A stretch of DNA of 60,000 bases from Nematostella vectensis (Eukaryota > Cnidaria > Anthozoa > Actiniaria > Edwardsiidae): the NCBI RefSeq assembly GCF_932526225.1, contig NC_064036.1:15061181-15121180 (forward strand), given 5' to 3'. Position 1 is the stretch's first letter; every line of letters starts with the position of its first letter. Position numbers and translations under genes: made by a program. Below the pieces are notes generated by a model. That model saw only the letters and a program-made list of their open reading frames with translations. It did no database searches and was not told where the DNA came from. Below, one piece after another: positions 23,074 to 37,200 of the stretch.

Positions 23074-26000
23074 CTTAAGTTTTCATTTTAAAACACTAGT
23101 TCTGATATTTGACAGAGAACACTTTAGTTTACCCAGGCTCTAACAGTGATGAAACAAACAGTGGATCCACATGCTTGGGTAAACAATGCCACATTATTTA
23201 ACATGTAAACAAATGTAAAGCTTCTCTTACCTAGTTAAACTATTGTCATTAATTAACTTATTAAAGACAAAAAAAAATCAACTTAATAATAGCTTGTAAT
23301 GGCACACTGGATTAATGAAATGACAAAATTGACCTCTTTCACAGATAACTGTCCATTTGAAAATGGTCATAAGAGGAAACAGGTACCAGAAACCTAGTTG
23401 ACAACATTATTTTAACAACAACAATATTTCAAAACCTGTAGAAATTTTAATCAATATAAGCAACCAGCTTTAAGACTTCAGAGATAATTCTCAATTCAAA
23501 ATATATAAATGAAAATGGAAAATAAAAGAAATAATGAAAAATGGAAAATAAATATTGGTATATCAAGTCAAGATATGCTTCAGGAAACACAACCTGTTTG
23601 CAAAGTTATAGGGGGTCTAAACAACACAATTCTACAAAGACTACCACCAATGTTCAACAATGCTTACATCATAATATATTTAAAAAAACACTTAAAAAGA
23701 GTCTAAATCAGTTTGCTATTGTCTAATAATATAGGGTGCAAAACAACACTTTATTAGCAGCTGTATCATAGCACAAAGCTACTTCAAGTCACAGTAGGTC
23801 TATCTAAAGTATTATAACTTAATTATTATAATTTTGTTGTTTTTCCTATAATAACAATCTCAATTGAGAAAGCCACTAATCTCTAAAAATATTTTATGGC
23901 TTTTGTGGGTTTTACACCTTATCCAATCTTAAGCTTTTTTGTACTCCCACACAGTAGGAAAAATAAATCATATAAAGCATCATGGTACTGTGTAAGTAAG
24001 TATAAGACTTGTAGATTATTTGGGTGACAATTTAATCGAGTATTAGGTGATAAAAGGATTTCATGTAACCTTTTAAATAATAACCCTTTCTTAATCAGTT
24101 GATATTAGACAGAAAAGTACTCTGAAAATATTCTGGAATCTAAAAATTATGAGTCTGAACACTATTTTGCTTGTTTCTATTGCGTATGGTAAAGGCATGT
24201 TCTTTTAAAGGTTCTGTTTTCGTCTATCAGCAAAACATTGAATGGGTTATCGGTTTCAAATTATTCAAATCTGGAGAGCATTTACAAATTGTCAGACTGT
24301 TTCAGTAAATATTTTTTTGTAGACGTGGGTGGATAATATTCATATCAGTAACAAAAAAATGTGCTTTTAAACAAAAAAGGTACATGGGACAGGGTCTAAT
24401 TTTTCAATCAATCATTATTCTAATCTATTATCTATATTGTTATGAACTAACCATAACACCTTCTAACCAAACAGCACTGAATGGTAATTTTTCAAATTGT
24501 CATTGCAAACTGCCAATGTTGATAGGCAAATAGGCGTTCTAGAGCTGTGAGGTACCATGGGTTTTAATATATTTCTTCTGAATGGAGGAGAACATGGATC
24601 AATCATAAATAATCCATTTAAGGCCATCAATGTCTGGCCTTGGCATCAACTGAATCAATTAGATAATATGTACAACTTGGTATTATCTAATAATTATTAA
24701 ATAATCTATTTGTTCTTACCTAGAATAAACAAATAGTTCTTTCCTGATTGGATTCCACACTTAATTTGTATTTTTTTTCATTCGAAGGGGGGTTAATTTG
24801 CATTTTGTCAATACTTACGATAGAATCGATTGCATATTATGGCCTCAATTATGCATTACTAAGATAAATGTTAAGAAAAAAAACATTAGTCAAAAGATAT
24901 TGATTTGTCATACCTCCTAACTTAACCACAAAATGTTTCAATCGTTTTGTAGACAAAACGATTTTTTGTTGGTGATGCAACATTATTGTATATGGATTAA
25001 AATGCGAATAGGAAACATAAATACCAGCTAGATTCTAGTGTTGTCATATAGACACAAGAAAACTGAATCCATATAGCCCCTATTTTACTCCCCTATTCAA
25101 TCGCGTAAAAAGTGTATTTCGACTTACAAATTACCATATATGCTCTACTCTACATCTCTATATCATATCGGCTAAAGATGAAAAATTAGGTTAACAACTA
25201 GATAAGAGCTGTCATTTTAGAGGATTTATTTTCAAAACATGATCGATTCCAAAGCAATTTCAATTTTGTTGTCAAATTAAAATAGAAAAGTAATGTTTCC
25301 TTTTACATGAAGCGATTTTTTTACACGAGCAAACTTCAGTCTTCAGACAAGAAAACGCATTATAGCACTCTCAAGTCTACGATATCTGATGATAAATTTA
25401 CCGATTTCAATTTTCTTTGATTCTTATTTATTTAGTGTTGTTGTGTTATAAGTAATTATTATGCACAGGCCTCTCGCCGAAATAATCATAACGATTTTTG
25501 CTCTCGTTTCGGTGGATTCCAATGAACAAAATAATCATACTGCAAGGTATGAGTATATTTTTTCTAAAGAAACATCATTTGAATCTTGAAATATCCGGTC
25601 GGTTTTGCATTTACTGCAACGCCAACGCATTTTTTGCAAGCGCCTAGTTGCCACCCAGCTACGGGCTGAGCGAAGCTTGCATGAAATTTGATCTGGACCT
25701 TTACTTCTCGCGCCAAAAATTCGAAAAATATATTTCATGCGGTTGAAAACACCCTTACGAAATAGGGTGATTTATCTTAGTATAATAATAATAAAGGACC
25801 GTGGCTTTAAAACAAGTAGAGAAAATGCTATAGCAATTTAGATGAATTCAGAGCGACGCGACTTGGTATGAATTTTTAATCTATTCGAACGAACCAAAGC
25901 AAACATAATCCTTGATCTTACACTCACTACAAGTTCTAACATTCGGTATAGATTCTTTCCCAAAAATATAGATCCTTATAGTTTACATCTATCAAGCGAG

Positions 26001-28232
26001 GCCCGTAGAGATGGCTAGTTTATTACCAAAACACGATTCAAAATAAGGAATCACTTAAATTTCGTCGCTTAGAGAAACTGTAGAATACTTATTGAGATCT
26101 GCTATTATTGTTTAAATACAACTCGTGTACCAAAGAGCAAATATTACGCTAACCAACGAAAGTTCTAACCCTAGCGACTCAATCATTTGAAATCGGTACG
26201 AAAAATGGCTAGGTTGATGATTTTAATGCTAGTTTAAAAGGCTTAGTTGCAGCTTTTCCCTAACTCGCTCAGCCATATCAACGAAATTCATGAATCACTG
26301 CATCAAAAATTTAACTACGTTGGTCCGAATCTCGTGGTATATTTGACCAAAAAATGTCTAGAAATTAAAACGCAGACGTCTTGGAACACAGTTATGCAAT
26401 ATGGACTATTCTTCTGAAGTTAAAGAGAGAAAACTGGACCAGCACAATAAATTGATTATAAATACCAAGCTCTCGTTGGCGGCTAGTGGGTCTCTGTCAT
26501 CCATGATTTGTCGCGGTTCCGTGAACTCAAAGCACTATATCTTGAAGAATATTTAGGCTTTGTGCGAGAAATTCCCAGCCATCTCAGGCCTACATAGCAG
26601 CAGATACATCTGTTAGCTTTAAACCTCCATCAGGAAAAAGATGAAAGAAAATGGAAGAAGACTGGCGGTGAATCACAAATCCGCCGCGCGAGTTGAGTTG
26701 AGGTCAAGTCAACACATGTAATGCACATGCGCAGGGCCATTCGGTACACCTGTTCTTGATTGGCAGCCATGGGAAATGGGTGGGGCTTAGTAATAGCAGG
26801 TGCATACGGGGAGAAAAATCGAAATCATTAGCTTTCCCCAATATAACATTCGCACGTCTTCATACAAATAGAGCTGCAAATATTGTTATTTTTGCGTTAA
26901 TTTTACCTAGTATGCGTACCAACGTGAAGCCACTAGAATAATGCAATCTAGCTTTTATGATGGCTACAGAAAACACATCGCTTTGGCATATATCGTAGGT
27001 AGAAATTGCATATCGCTGGAGGCAGATTAGGGAGTTGCCTTAGTGCTAGTCTAGCTCATGTCTCTGAATATTGAGTTTACTTCTAATAACTCAATTTGAT
27101 TGACTTCGACTATATAATCACAGAGGGATTTTTTCCATATTATATTGGAACCTATAACTGTTATAGAGAAAATTGATGATTAAATTTATTGATATTTATG
27201 GTAATAGCTCCGTTTCTAAGTAAAATCTTTTACAAACAGCATTCCCAATGTGCCTTATCGACCATTAGCGGTAAATACTGCAGTGACTTTCACACTAGGG
27301 TTCGTTTTCTATGTGTATAAGTATTCCAGTCCAAGACACGAATTCAAAGACCTCGCCCGCCTTAAAAAAAAAAAAAATATTGCGAATTCCGTAACGAATA
27401 GCATTAGTAAACAGAGCTTTCAGTTAAAAATTACGTTCATCCCTCCCCACCCCAGGGTTGGACGTAGGAGGGAGGGGTAAGGGAGTAGTCCCCCTCCCTT
27501 TATAAAGAGTGCTAGTAAAGGCGCGTACACAGGGGGGAGGGGGGGGGGGCGCAGGGTGTGCGCGCACCAGCCCCCCCCCCCCCCCCTTGGCGCGGTCAAA
27601 AAGTGGGTCGTTTCTTATTGAGAAATCCCCCCCGACTGGGTAAGCGCCTGTAGTGCTGGTTTGTACTCTATCTTTCTTAAGACAAGACAATAACTTGTTT
27701 CAATTATTATTTTATTCAACCGATATTTGTAGTGGAATGTAGACCTATTAATAGCCTAGCCGAAAAATCACTTATACAAAGTCTTCTCGTTTATTCCCGA
27801 TTATTCACTCTTTCTTGTCTCTATATTTACGCCACCAGAGTGCGGTACAGACCCTTTGGAAGCGCCCACAAAGACCGATGCTTCTCCCAGCATGCTTTGC
27901 CTACCCAGTGAAGGGGTTCCATAGTATTCTCTCTTTAAGAATTCATTGTTTCAGGCCCATAAAGTCCCTAAATGATTAATTATAACTTTCTCCGTGCACT
28001 GGCAAATATCCATGCAAAATGCGTGAAACACTCAGGTTATCTTTTCTGGATATTCAAGCTGTTACTACGGACATCCGTAAAGCAACTCCTAGCTCTGTGA
28101 CTAATTTGTGACTAAATAATAACCTGATACTGATATAATTTTTCCTCCCTGCTTTGTTTTCCCAAAAGAAATTCCTAAATCACTTCGTAAGACATTTTCC
28201 AGTTAATGATTATCGTCGCAAGCTTCCATTGA
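23074..28232. other. Intergenic region between ANO-B 3' end and ANO-A 5' end
   Basis: This 5.2-kb AT-rich stretch must contain the 5' UTR exon(s) and promoter of ANO-A and the 3' UTR of ANO-B (minus-strand AATAAA candidates at about 27710 and 27789). I could not pin down a promoter. A G/C-homopolymer patch at about 27530-27595 (GTGTGCGCGCACCAG between a G run and a C run) resembles the element near 56840-56985. Short open frames here show no family resemblance. I see no RNA gene. Confidence 0.5.
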
Positions 28233-31200
28233 TCAACCAATCGCGACCAATATGTCATCTTCGTCGAACTCTTTGCTCCCCATGAGCCCGTGATGTTCGG
28301 CCAGCGCCTGGGTAGCCACGTATTTCTCCCGCTTGATGGTATCTTCAAGTGCGCGGGGAATGTCGGGAACAGCAACGTCAATCAACGTGGATATGCCGAA
28401 CACGAAATGCTGCGGAAAAAATTATCAAAAAAGTTACGACTGAGAATATCTTTTTTTAATGGTAACAAAACTGGTACTAGTATGAGCAACTTGTTCCAAA
28501 CGTATAGCCAGTATTTTGAAGTGGTCTATGTATCCTTGAAATGTGCTTTCTTCAGATTTTATTTTCCATTATTTTTAACCACACAGCAAGCCAGAAACAG
28601 TATAGGATAAATGAATTGGACATGTCCAAAGAAACCAATGCCCAGAGTCCCAGCGGTCTTGGTGGGTGCTCTCAAAGGGGTTTGCGGCCAAAGACAAAAA
28701 ATGGACTGGTTCCTTGAGCGCGCAAGACACCACTCTTTCCACATTAAGGAAGAGACCTCAACAAAGTCTAGCCACTCTGTAAATATCCCCACAGAAACAA
28801 AGCTAAGTATTAAGAATGTCAAGAAGGATAATAGATGTGCAAACGAAGCAAACAAAGACTTCTCAGAGCCCAGATGGAAATTAATGTGTTAATCTAAAAA
28901 ACAAAACGTTCCAACACCACAGGTTATGTCAATTATTGAAATAAAGAAATATTCTGATTTGATCAAGGTCGTCAAGATACCAAGTGCTATAAAAAATGAA
29001 TAAAAATGATCATCATTTAAAGTGTTTTTAATTTACTAAAAATATTTTTTTTTCAGGACTTATTTTTGTAGTGGGTTTCCAAGAGCATGGTAAATTATTA
29101 AGATTATCACATGGCCGGCGAAGAAAGTAGGGGGAAAACCATTCGTTATCGAAAACAGCATGCATACTAGATAAAAACTGTGAAATTAATGTTGAAGATC
29201 ACAATATATTTCAACCGGACGCATTTTTCTTCTCACGCCAAACTAGTCCGATATTATTTATCCCCATATTTATTATCACCCAAAATGTGAAGGTTCGCCC
29301 AGGAGACTTAGAACTTCTATGGACTACCACATTTCAATTATATCAAGAGGATGTCATGAGAATTAATTGATAACGATCACGAATTATAGATTTTTTTCAG
29401 CGTGCCCCACGAGACGCTTGTACTTCTATGCGCGAACTAGATGCGTGTGACTTGTATTGCAGCCTATTTTACATCTAATGTGGCATCAAACCCGCTTGCA
29501 GCATCTTATCTTGGCACAGGTATTCCAGATGTTCTCGTGTATGGACTTACCTCAAACAGAATGACAAACACTAGGCGCATGGTCAGCAGATGCCAGAAAA
29601 ACCGCGTGAAATTTCCATCCTCATCCCTAAAGCCCCTGTACCTGGAGGTGTGATGAAGACGTTATAGGTTGAGAAGGAAATAGGTTATCCATAGTGACAT
29701 AAGGTTCATTATTTAAAAGGGGAATAAGCAAGGGCTGGTTGAGAAAGTGAGAGCCTGAGTAATATCTTTCGGCCGAAAAGGGTTGGCTTCAAACTCAAAG
29801 TAAAGAATACACAGGAGGTCTGAAACTTGCCATACATTAGGGGTGCTGGTGGGGGGGGGGGGGGGGGGGGGGTATAGTGAGTGCACGGTTTATTCAACAA
29901 CTCGCCACAAAATAAAAAAAAGTTTTTCTATGACCAATCGATATTATACTTGTCCTCTCTGTGAACTGTTTAATGTATTTAGGGAATAATACATTTTTTA
30001 CCTTTAGCGTGGTCTACGGGGAAAAAAAACTCCATTCGCGAATTGGATGACAAGAGACGGTGCCACTCTTTCATTATCTACCCATATTGCCACGCCTCTT
30101 ATGTCCCCCTATAACCCCCCCCCCCTTCTCTTAATGAGCACCTACCTGCAGGGCTGTGATGTAGTGTTAGGCGGTGCCCAAGCTAGGCTGTAGTTCAAGT
30201 AGCCTTCAAGAGATTGGTTCGGAGATACCACACCGGCGTACAACAATTTAGGGAGAAATTCTGAAGTAAATGCTATGAGGAACGCCTAGAAAGAGCAAGT
30301 CATACACAGGATTTAGATACATCATTGATATGCAAGAACCAATGCTACTAGTTATATATAAATAGTTTTTTGTGTGGTGACCACATTGGGGTTCCCCTTA
30401 ACACCTTATTGCTCATTCTAGATAGAGATAGATAGGGGTTTTATTCAATTGCCATGGCAGTATTACAGACTGAATTAAGGCAAAGGGCCAGCACATATAG
30501 CGTTATACTATTACAGAAATCGATAAGTAACAAAGTCACCAAAGCGTTTAGTTACAGAAATATGTTTGTAGGTATTCATACTGCCGGATCTTAGTGAGTA
30601 TCCATGCTCGTTATTAGTTACGCCTCCAGTAATTACAGATCGAAGGGGTTCTAGCTCCTTAGCGGAGGTCATGAGACTGATACAGAGCTCGCGCCTGCGG
30701 TCAGCAAGACTTTGGAGACCGCTGGCTTCCAAGGCCTCCTTGTATCGTAGATGGGGTAAAACGATACGGAGGGCCCTCTTTTGGATGCCCTCAACAATGT
30801 CGACAAGGAACCCTGTTATGTTAGCCCATACTGGACCTGCGTACTCCACAACAGATCTAATGAGTACACAATAGATGGCAAGATAGTAAGATAACCACCA
30901 CCACCACCACCACCACCACCACCACCACCACCACCACCACCACCACCACCACCACCACCACCACCTCGCCGACAACCACAGCAACAACGATAGAATGACA
31001 ACGACAGTAGCAACCAGAAAAAAATCAATACAAAATCAACAAAAACAACGACAACAAAATTAATAGCGATATAAAAACAACTTAAACAACAATGGCGTTG
31101 ACAACAATAAAAACAGCAGAAACAATGAAGACAACAAAAATGACGATAACGGCGATTGCGCTGTGAACAACAACAACAACAACGGCGATGACGACAACAA

Positions 31201-34200
31201 CGGACTGTTAATTACAGCAACAGCAGCAGCAACGACGACAACAAGAAATATGGCGCTGACAACAACGACGACAACAAAGATGGCGCTGACAACAACAACG
31301 ACAACAACAAAATAAACAGCACCGGTTATCAAATAGGAATATTCTTAACACATCCCGTTATTCTCGCTTCCGTTCAATGCGCATTACTTAGTCCTCTTAC
31401 ATTACTAATGACTGCGAGCTTGGTGATGGAGTCCAGGATCGTGAACCACACACCGATGTCTTGCGCTCGGTCCGCCGTAGATCGACGAAGGTCATTCACG
31501 AACTTGTCGGCATCTATTCGGATCTCGAACACATTGTTCGCCAACGCGAAAAACGGTGCGAGCGGGAAGGCGGCCACAAACAGTGTGATAAAACCGTACT
31601 GGATGACTGCAGAGGGGAAAAAATTCGTTAATTTTCATCTACTCATAATACACTCTTACTCTATAAGAACGTCAAGTTGTGGTGTGGGCCGTTTTAATTT
31701 TGGAGCATTATTCTAAAAATGAAAATGCTCTTACGGATGTGTTTATAAACATACAATGCGCAATGAATTTTTAGAATGAAAATGCCCAATAGCAATGATA
31801 TTGAGAACGCATCCAGACTAACAAACAATATTTATGTGCTATCTGAGACTCGGTATGTTCTTAGAATGTGCTTAACATTTGGTGAAATCTCAGGCTGGAC
31901 GTTCTTACAAAAAAGGTTCTTATATGAAAAAAAAAAAAGAATTCGCTTATGATTAACAACACAATCCTCAATCAAAAGAAAGAAAAAATTTCGCTAAAAT
32001 TCGGTATGTCCCTTCTTTTAAAGCGCTTTTCTTATGTTTTGGAGGAATCGCTTTGTAACAACAAGTGACGTTTTTACCTTTTTATTAAAAAAGCATTGAT
32101 TAGGTATCGTACACTCATAGACATTCTAAACATTTCTTGAAAAGCTTTTCTTGCTCTATAAACGGGACTAGTTGGACCTGTGGTTATCATATAAGAACTC
32201 CCTTACATCAATCATAAAAACAGGACTTGGAAATCAGTGCCTCTTAGGCAAGTTCTAGTTGTATTGTGAAAGCTTTCTACGTGCAGACCATGCACTCACC
32301 CATTTCCAAATATTCCTGGAAAAGGCCTTCATTATCCAGCAGTTCGTAGTCAGCCTCCCAGCGTGGTTTTATCTCGTCCTCATCTTTACTATTTTGTCTC
32401 TTCCTATTCTTCAAGTATTTCTTCAATTCCCTAAATGGGAACACAGAAAAAGGGAAAACTTATTAAGACATACACCTATTTCAAAAAAGGTTGTCAGTGC
32501 AAATGGCGAATGGCAAATAGCAAATGGCAGTTCTAAGCCCGAACGGTGCTGCTGGGTACTAATAATTCGTAAAATTAAAGGTGTTCAATAAAGTCTAGCA
32601 ATGTCAGAGACATACATCGATGATTTTTAATGGATAATTGTTTGATTTATCCAAATTCTTCAGCATTTAGTAGACATTTAATGACACCCATGGTTCCTTT
32701 CGGTCCTAGAACTGCCATTTGCCAATCGCCATTTGCCGTTTCGCACTGACAACGTTTTTTGAAATAGGTATAACGACCACTTGTCTTTTAGCGGATTTGA
32801 GTATTCTAAGAGCTATGGGATTCATAACTACCATATAACCGTTGATGATAACATAGGAGGGTTTGGTTGGTTTTAGTAAATTCATTGTGGTGGCGATTTT
32901 AGTAAAACGTAAAACGTTTGGGATAATCGCTAATCCGCCGCAGGTCAACCACTAAACAAAACTCTCATAGCCATGTAAGTTAACTACCCAACGCCTTGAC
33001 AAAACCTTGAGTTCGCTTCTCAGTTTGGTTCTCAGTTTTATTAACTGGTTGAATGAGTAAACCTGGCTCACAAAAAAACTCGTGACTTCTCCCCCTTATA
33101 ATTTTCGAAGCTGCACACATGTATGATAAACAAAAAGGCTCTGTGAGCCAACTGCAACATCTTTGAAAACGTACTTCTTGTGCTTAGAATGCCTGGTTAC
33201 TTAAGGTCCAAAGACCGGTTTCACATCACCGATGACCTGTTTGCCAATCATGATAACTGATAACTTATTTACTTATTCCATACTTAACTTATTCCTGGTT
33301 ACTTACGGTATAAAGACCTCTTGTGTGTTGCCAATGACCTGTTTGCCAATCATGATAACTGATAACTTATTTACTTATTCCTTACTTTACTTATTATCCT
33401 GGTTACTTACGGTATAAAGACCTCTTGTATGTTGCCGATTACCAGTTTGTCAATCATGATAACTGATAACTTATTTACTTATTCCATACTTCACTTATTA
33501 TCCTGGTTACTTACGGTATAAAGACCTCTTGTTTGTTGCCAATGACCTGTTCGTCAATCATGATAACTGATAACTTATTCACTTATTCCATACTTAACTT
33601 ATTCCTGGTTACTTACGGTATTAAGACCTCTTGTTTGTTGCCAATGACCTGTTCGTCAATCATGATAACTGATAACTTATTCCTGGTTACTTACGGTATA
33701 AAGACCTCTTGTATGTTGCCAATGACCTGTTTGCCAATCATGATAACTGCTAATTGTTGCGCCAGCTCGATGAGACAGCCACCCGGACTGCACTACAAGA
33801 CACGAGCGACAATCATAAGACACAATTTTACCTAGAATGGCGAAGACTAACTGTCAACATCCTAAGTTTTAGTTTAAACTAACAAATTCTGATTTGAAAA
33901 GTTCCTTTTAAAAATAACTTATCCTTTTTTTTCTTCAAATGACACCATTTATTTATATCTCGATAAAACTCTGGTCGTTTTCCAGGGTAAGTTAGCGGGT
34001 CCAGAATTTAACCACTCATTTTGCTCTAGAAACGAAAGGAAAACGCCCTAACCCGGTTCTGCACCATTGAAGATACGTTCATCGTTGGTACACCAACGAC
34101 ACCACCGACGGAAGAGAAAACTGAATATATTAGATTGTTTTTGTTGATGGACTCACCTCCTCATTCCGTAAACCAAATATAGTTCCGTAGTTTCCAGGGT

Positions 34201-37200
34201 ACCCAACAAATCTGTAATAATAAATATTGATCAGATCCCAGTCGATTCTGTATACAAACGGTTTGTGTCAAAGGTACTCACTTTCCCTTGAAAAAGGCGA
34301 TGTAGAAGATTGAGGAGTAAAAGTTTGTGAACTGGAAGATAAACACCTTCAGAGTCAAGTTGTCTTCATACTCTGTCTGCGTCCGATGCATCTCTGATAG
34401 GCAAGAAGGTTGGGTTAATTTCAACTGACCTTAGTTGTGTCAATTGAGACAAACAGAAACAAAGGTTCTTACCCCAGTGATTCAGAAGAAGGGCTAGCTT
34501 TTCATAAACCTGCAAAAAATGATCATTAATTAAATGTCATGTCTAAATGATTATTTTCCCCAAAAATGAATCATGATGATGACAGTGGGAACTAGATGTA
34601 ACTCACCCTGCTAACTCCATGATAGTGTAAACGAGATCTTTACATACCCTGCTAACTCCATGATAGTGTAAACGAGATCTTTACATACCCTGCTAACGCC
34701 ATGATAGTGTAAACGAGATCTTTACATTACCTGCTAACTCCATGATAGTGTAAACGAGATCTTTACATACCCTGCTAACTCCATGATAACGAGATCTTGA
34801 CATACCCTGCTAACTCCATGAAAGTGTAAACGAGATCTTTACATACCCTGCTAACTCCATGATAGTGTAAACGAGATCTTTACATACCCTGCTAACTCCA
34901 TGACAGTGTTAACGAGACCTTTACATACCCTGCTAACTCCATGATAGTGTAAACGAGATCTTTACATACCCTGCTAAGTCCATGATAATGTAAACGAGAT
35001 CTTTACATACCCTGCTAACTCCATGATAGTGTAAACGAGATCTTTACATACCCTGCTAACGCCATGATAGTGTAAACGAGATCTTTACATTACCTGCTAA
35101 CTCCATGATAGTGTAAACGAGATCTTTACAAACCCTGCTAACTCCATGATAACGAGATCTTGACATACCCTGCTAACTCCATGAAAGTGTGAACGAGATG
35201 TTTACATACCCTGCTAACTCTATGATAGTGTAAACGAGATCTTTACATACCTTGCTAACTCCATGACAGTGTAAACGAGATCTTTACATACCCTGCTACC
35301 TCCATGATAGTGTAAACGAGATCTTTTTATACCCTGCTAGCTCCATGATTACGAGATCTTTACATACCCTGCTAAGTCCATGATAGTGTAAACGAGATCT
35401 TTACATACCCTGCTAACTCCATGATAACGAGATCTTTACATACCCTGCTCCCTCCATGATAACGAGATCTTTACATACCCTGCTACCTCCATGATAGTGT
35501 AAACGAGATCTTTACATACCCTGCTACCTCCATGATAGTGTAAACGAGATCTTTACATACCCTGCTAACTCTATGATAGTGTAAACGAGATCTTTACATA
35601 ACCTGCTAACTGCACGATTGTGTAAACGAGATCTTTACATACCCTGCTAACTCCATGATCATGTAAACGAGTATTCTACATACCCTGCTAAGAATCATGA
35701 TGATGATAAGGTTGAGCACGGCTCCGGTTCCAGAGGCGAACTGATTGGCGTATGGCTGAAGGTTTGGGTTTTTGTACAAGGGATGAATGACAAGCAACTT
35801 GTAGACGATCACTCCCACCATGAACAGCATGACAAGAGAGACCTAAAAACATACAAACAATAGAAACATACAAGCAGCTTAATACGTAACTCGCTATCCA
35901 TAGAAACATACAAACAGTTACGTAACTCGGTACGCATAAAAGAAGGTTCCTTACTCTAAATGACTAAGAAGACCTTATTTGGATACCCAGAACTGGTGTT
36001 ACTGGAGTTACTCGATACGAGAGGGTCAGGCAATTTTTTAAGTGAAAAAGAATCTGGGTACTATATGACCCCTCAAAATGTTTGTATCCATGAACCTACC
36101 CCCTCACCCCACCCATCTCCGCCAAACACAAAAACAAGCACATAGCTTAACAACAAACATACAAAAAAGCTCAGTAATCGAATCATGGGACTAAGTGAAG
36201 TATACACGAACGACAGATCTGTGTGAACTGACTATATGAAGTGGGTACGAAGTAATCAACACCATAATGTGGTTTTTATTCTTGCTCACCATGCCACATA
36301 TTATAGCAATGCCAGACAGCACGCGAGGCGAGCGCTTTTCATCAGGAAAATATGGCTCCAAGAGACCCGTGATGGGGTTCCGCTCTACTGCTGGGGCGAG
36401 CGCGGCGAACGTTGGACGAGGACGCTCCTGGAAGAGAGGAAACGCGTGTGCTTGTGTAACAGGCCTTTCTCTGGACTACCCTGGGTACGAAGGTCATGCC
36501 CACTCGGGGTAACGTTAAGAGAACTGCTTTTACCCAGTTAATCTTGTAAATCTTTCCTGAAGACTCGAATTTTAGGTAAGGGACAAGGTTCGTGAAAGGT
36601 CATCTGAGTGAAGGGATAACTCTGAGAGACCGCTATGGGTTAGAGTCCGAGTTATCGGAAGGTTTGTTTAACTACAGTTAAAATAAGGTAAATGTATGAA
36701 GCAATCCCAGGAAATTTAATCGAGTTAACAAGAGTCGAATTCGAGTTAACAAGGTCGAATTACTGGGTTTACAAAAAGGCTTATCTATCTAAGAAAATCC
36801 AAGGGCAAGTTATTTAAGTTCGATCGAAGGGTCAAGTTTTTAGGGTTAAAATAAGGAACAAAATATGAAGGATATCCAAGGGGAAATTAATTAGTTAGCG
36901 GGATTTAGGTCTACACGTACCTCTTCCGATTCAAATTCCAGCACATCCCATGCATGTCCTATAGTTACTTCTTTTCTTTTCCAGAATTCCAGGAAAAGGA
37001 CAGCTATTTTACGAAATTGATAACCAATAAGTCATCCATCATAAACGCACTGTGAAAGTTACACATACACTTACCCCAGAAGGAAACAAATATCGAGTAA
37101 GCAACGGTCATAGGGTTGTCGAACAGGTACGCGTGCTGGAATGGTCAGAGACATAGCACATGTCAAATTTAACAACAAAAAAGAATGCAGACGTGGTTGT

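Noticed and set aside
25535-25738. Minus-strand frame with RCSKCK, considered as a first ANO-A exon
   Set aside because: No splice donor in a compatible phase and no similarity to anoctamin N-termini.
28559-28892. Overlapping frames of about 95 codons on both strands
   Set aside because: They lie in the last ANO-B intron, with no family resemblance and no fitting splice sites.
30511-31028. Long poly-Trp and poly-Gly frames
   Set aside because: Products of the (CCA)n tract read in different frames; only the adjoining LINE-like part resembles a protein.
34600-35683. CRISPR-like regular repeat array
   Set aside because: Units are directly contiguous without unique spacers, in a eukaryotic gene, and match an exon donor; it is a minisatellite.
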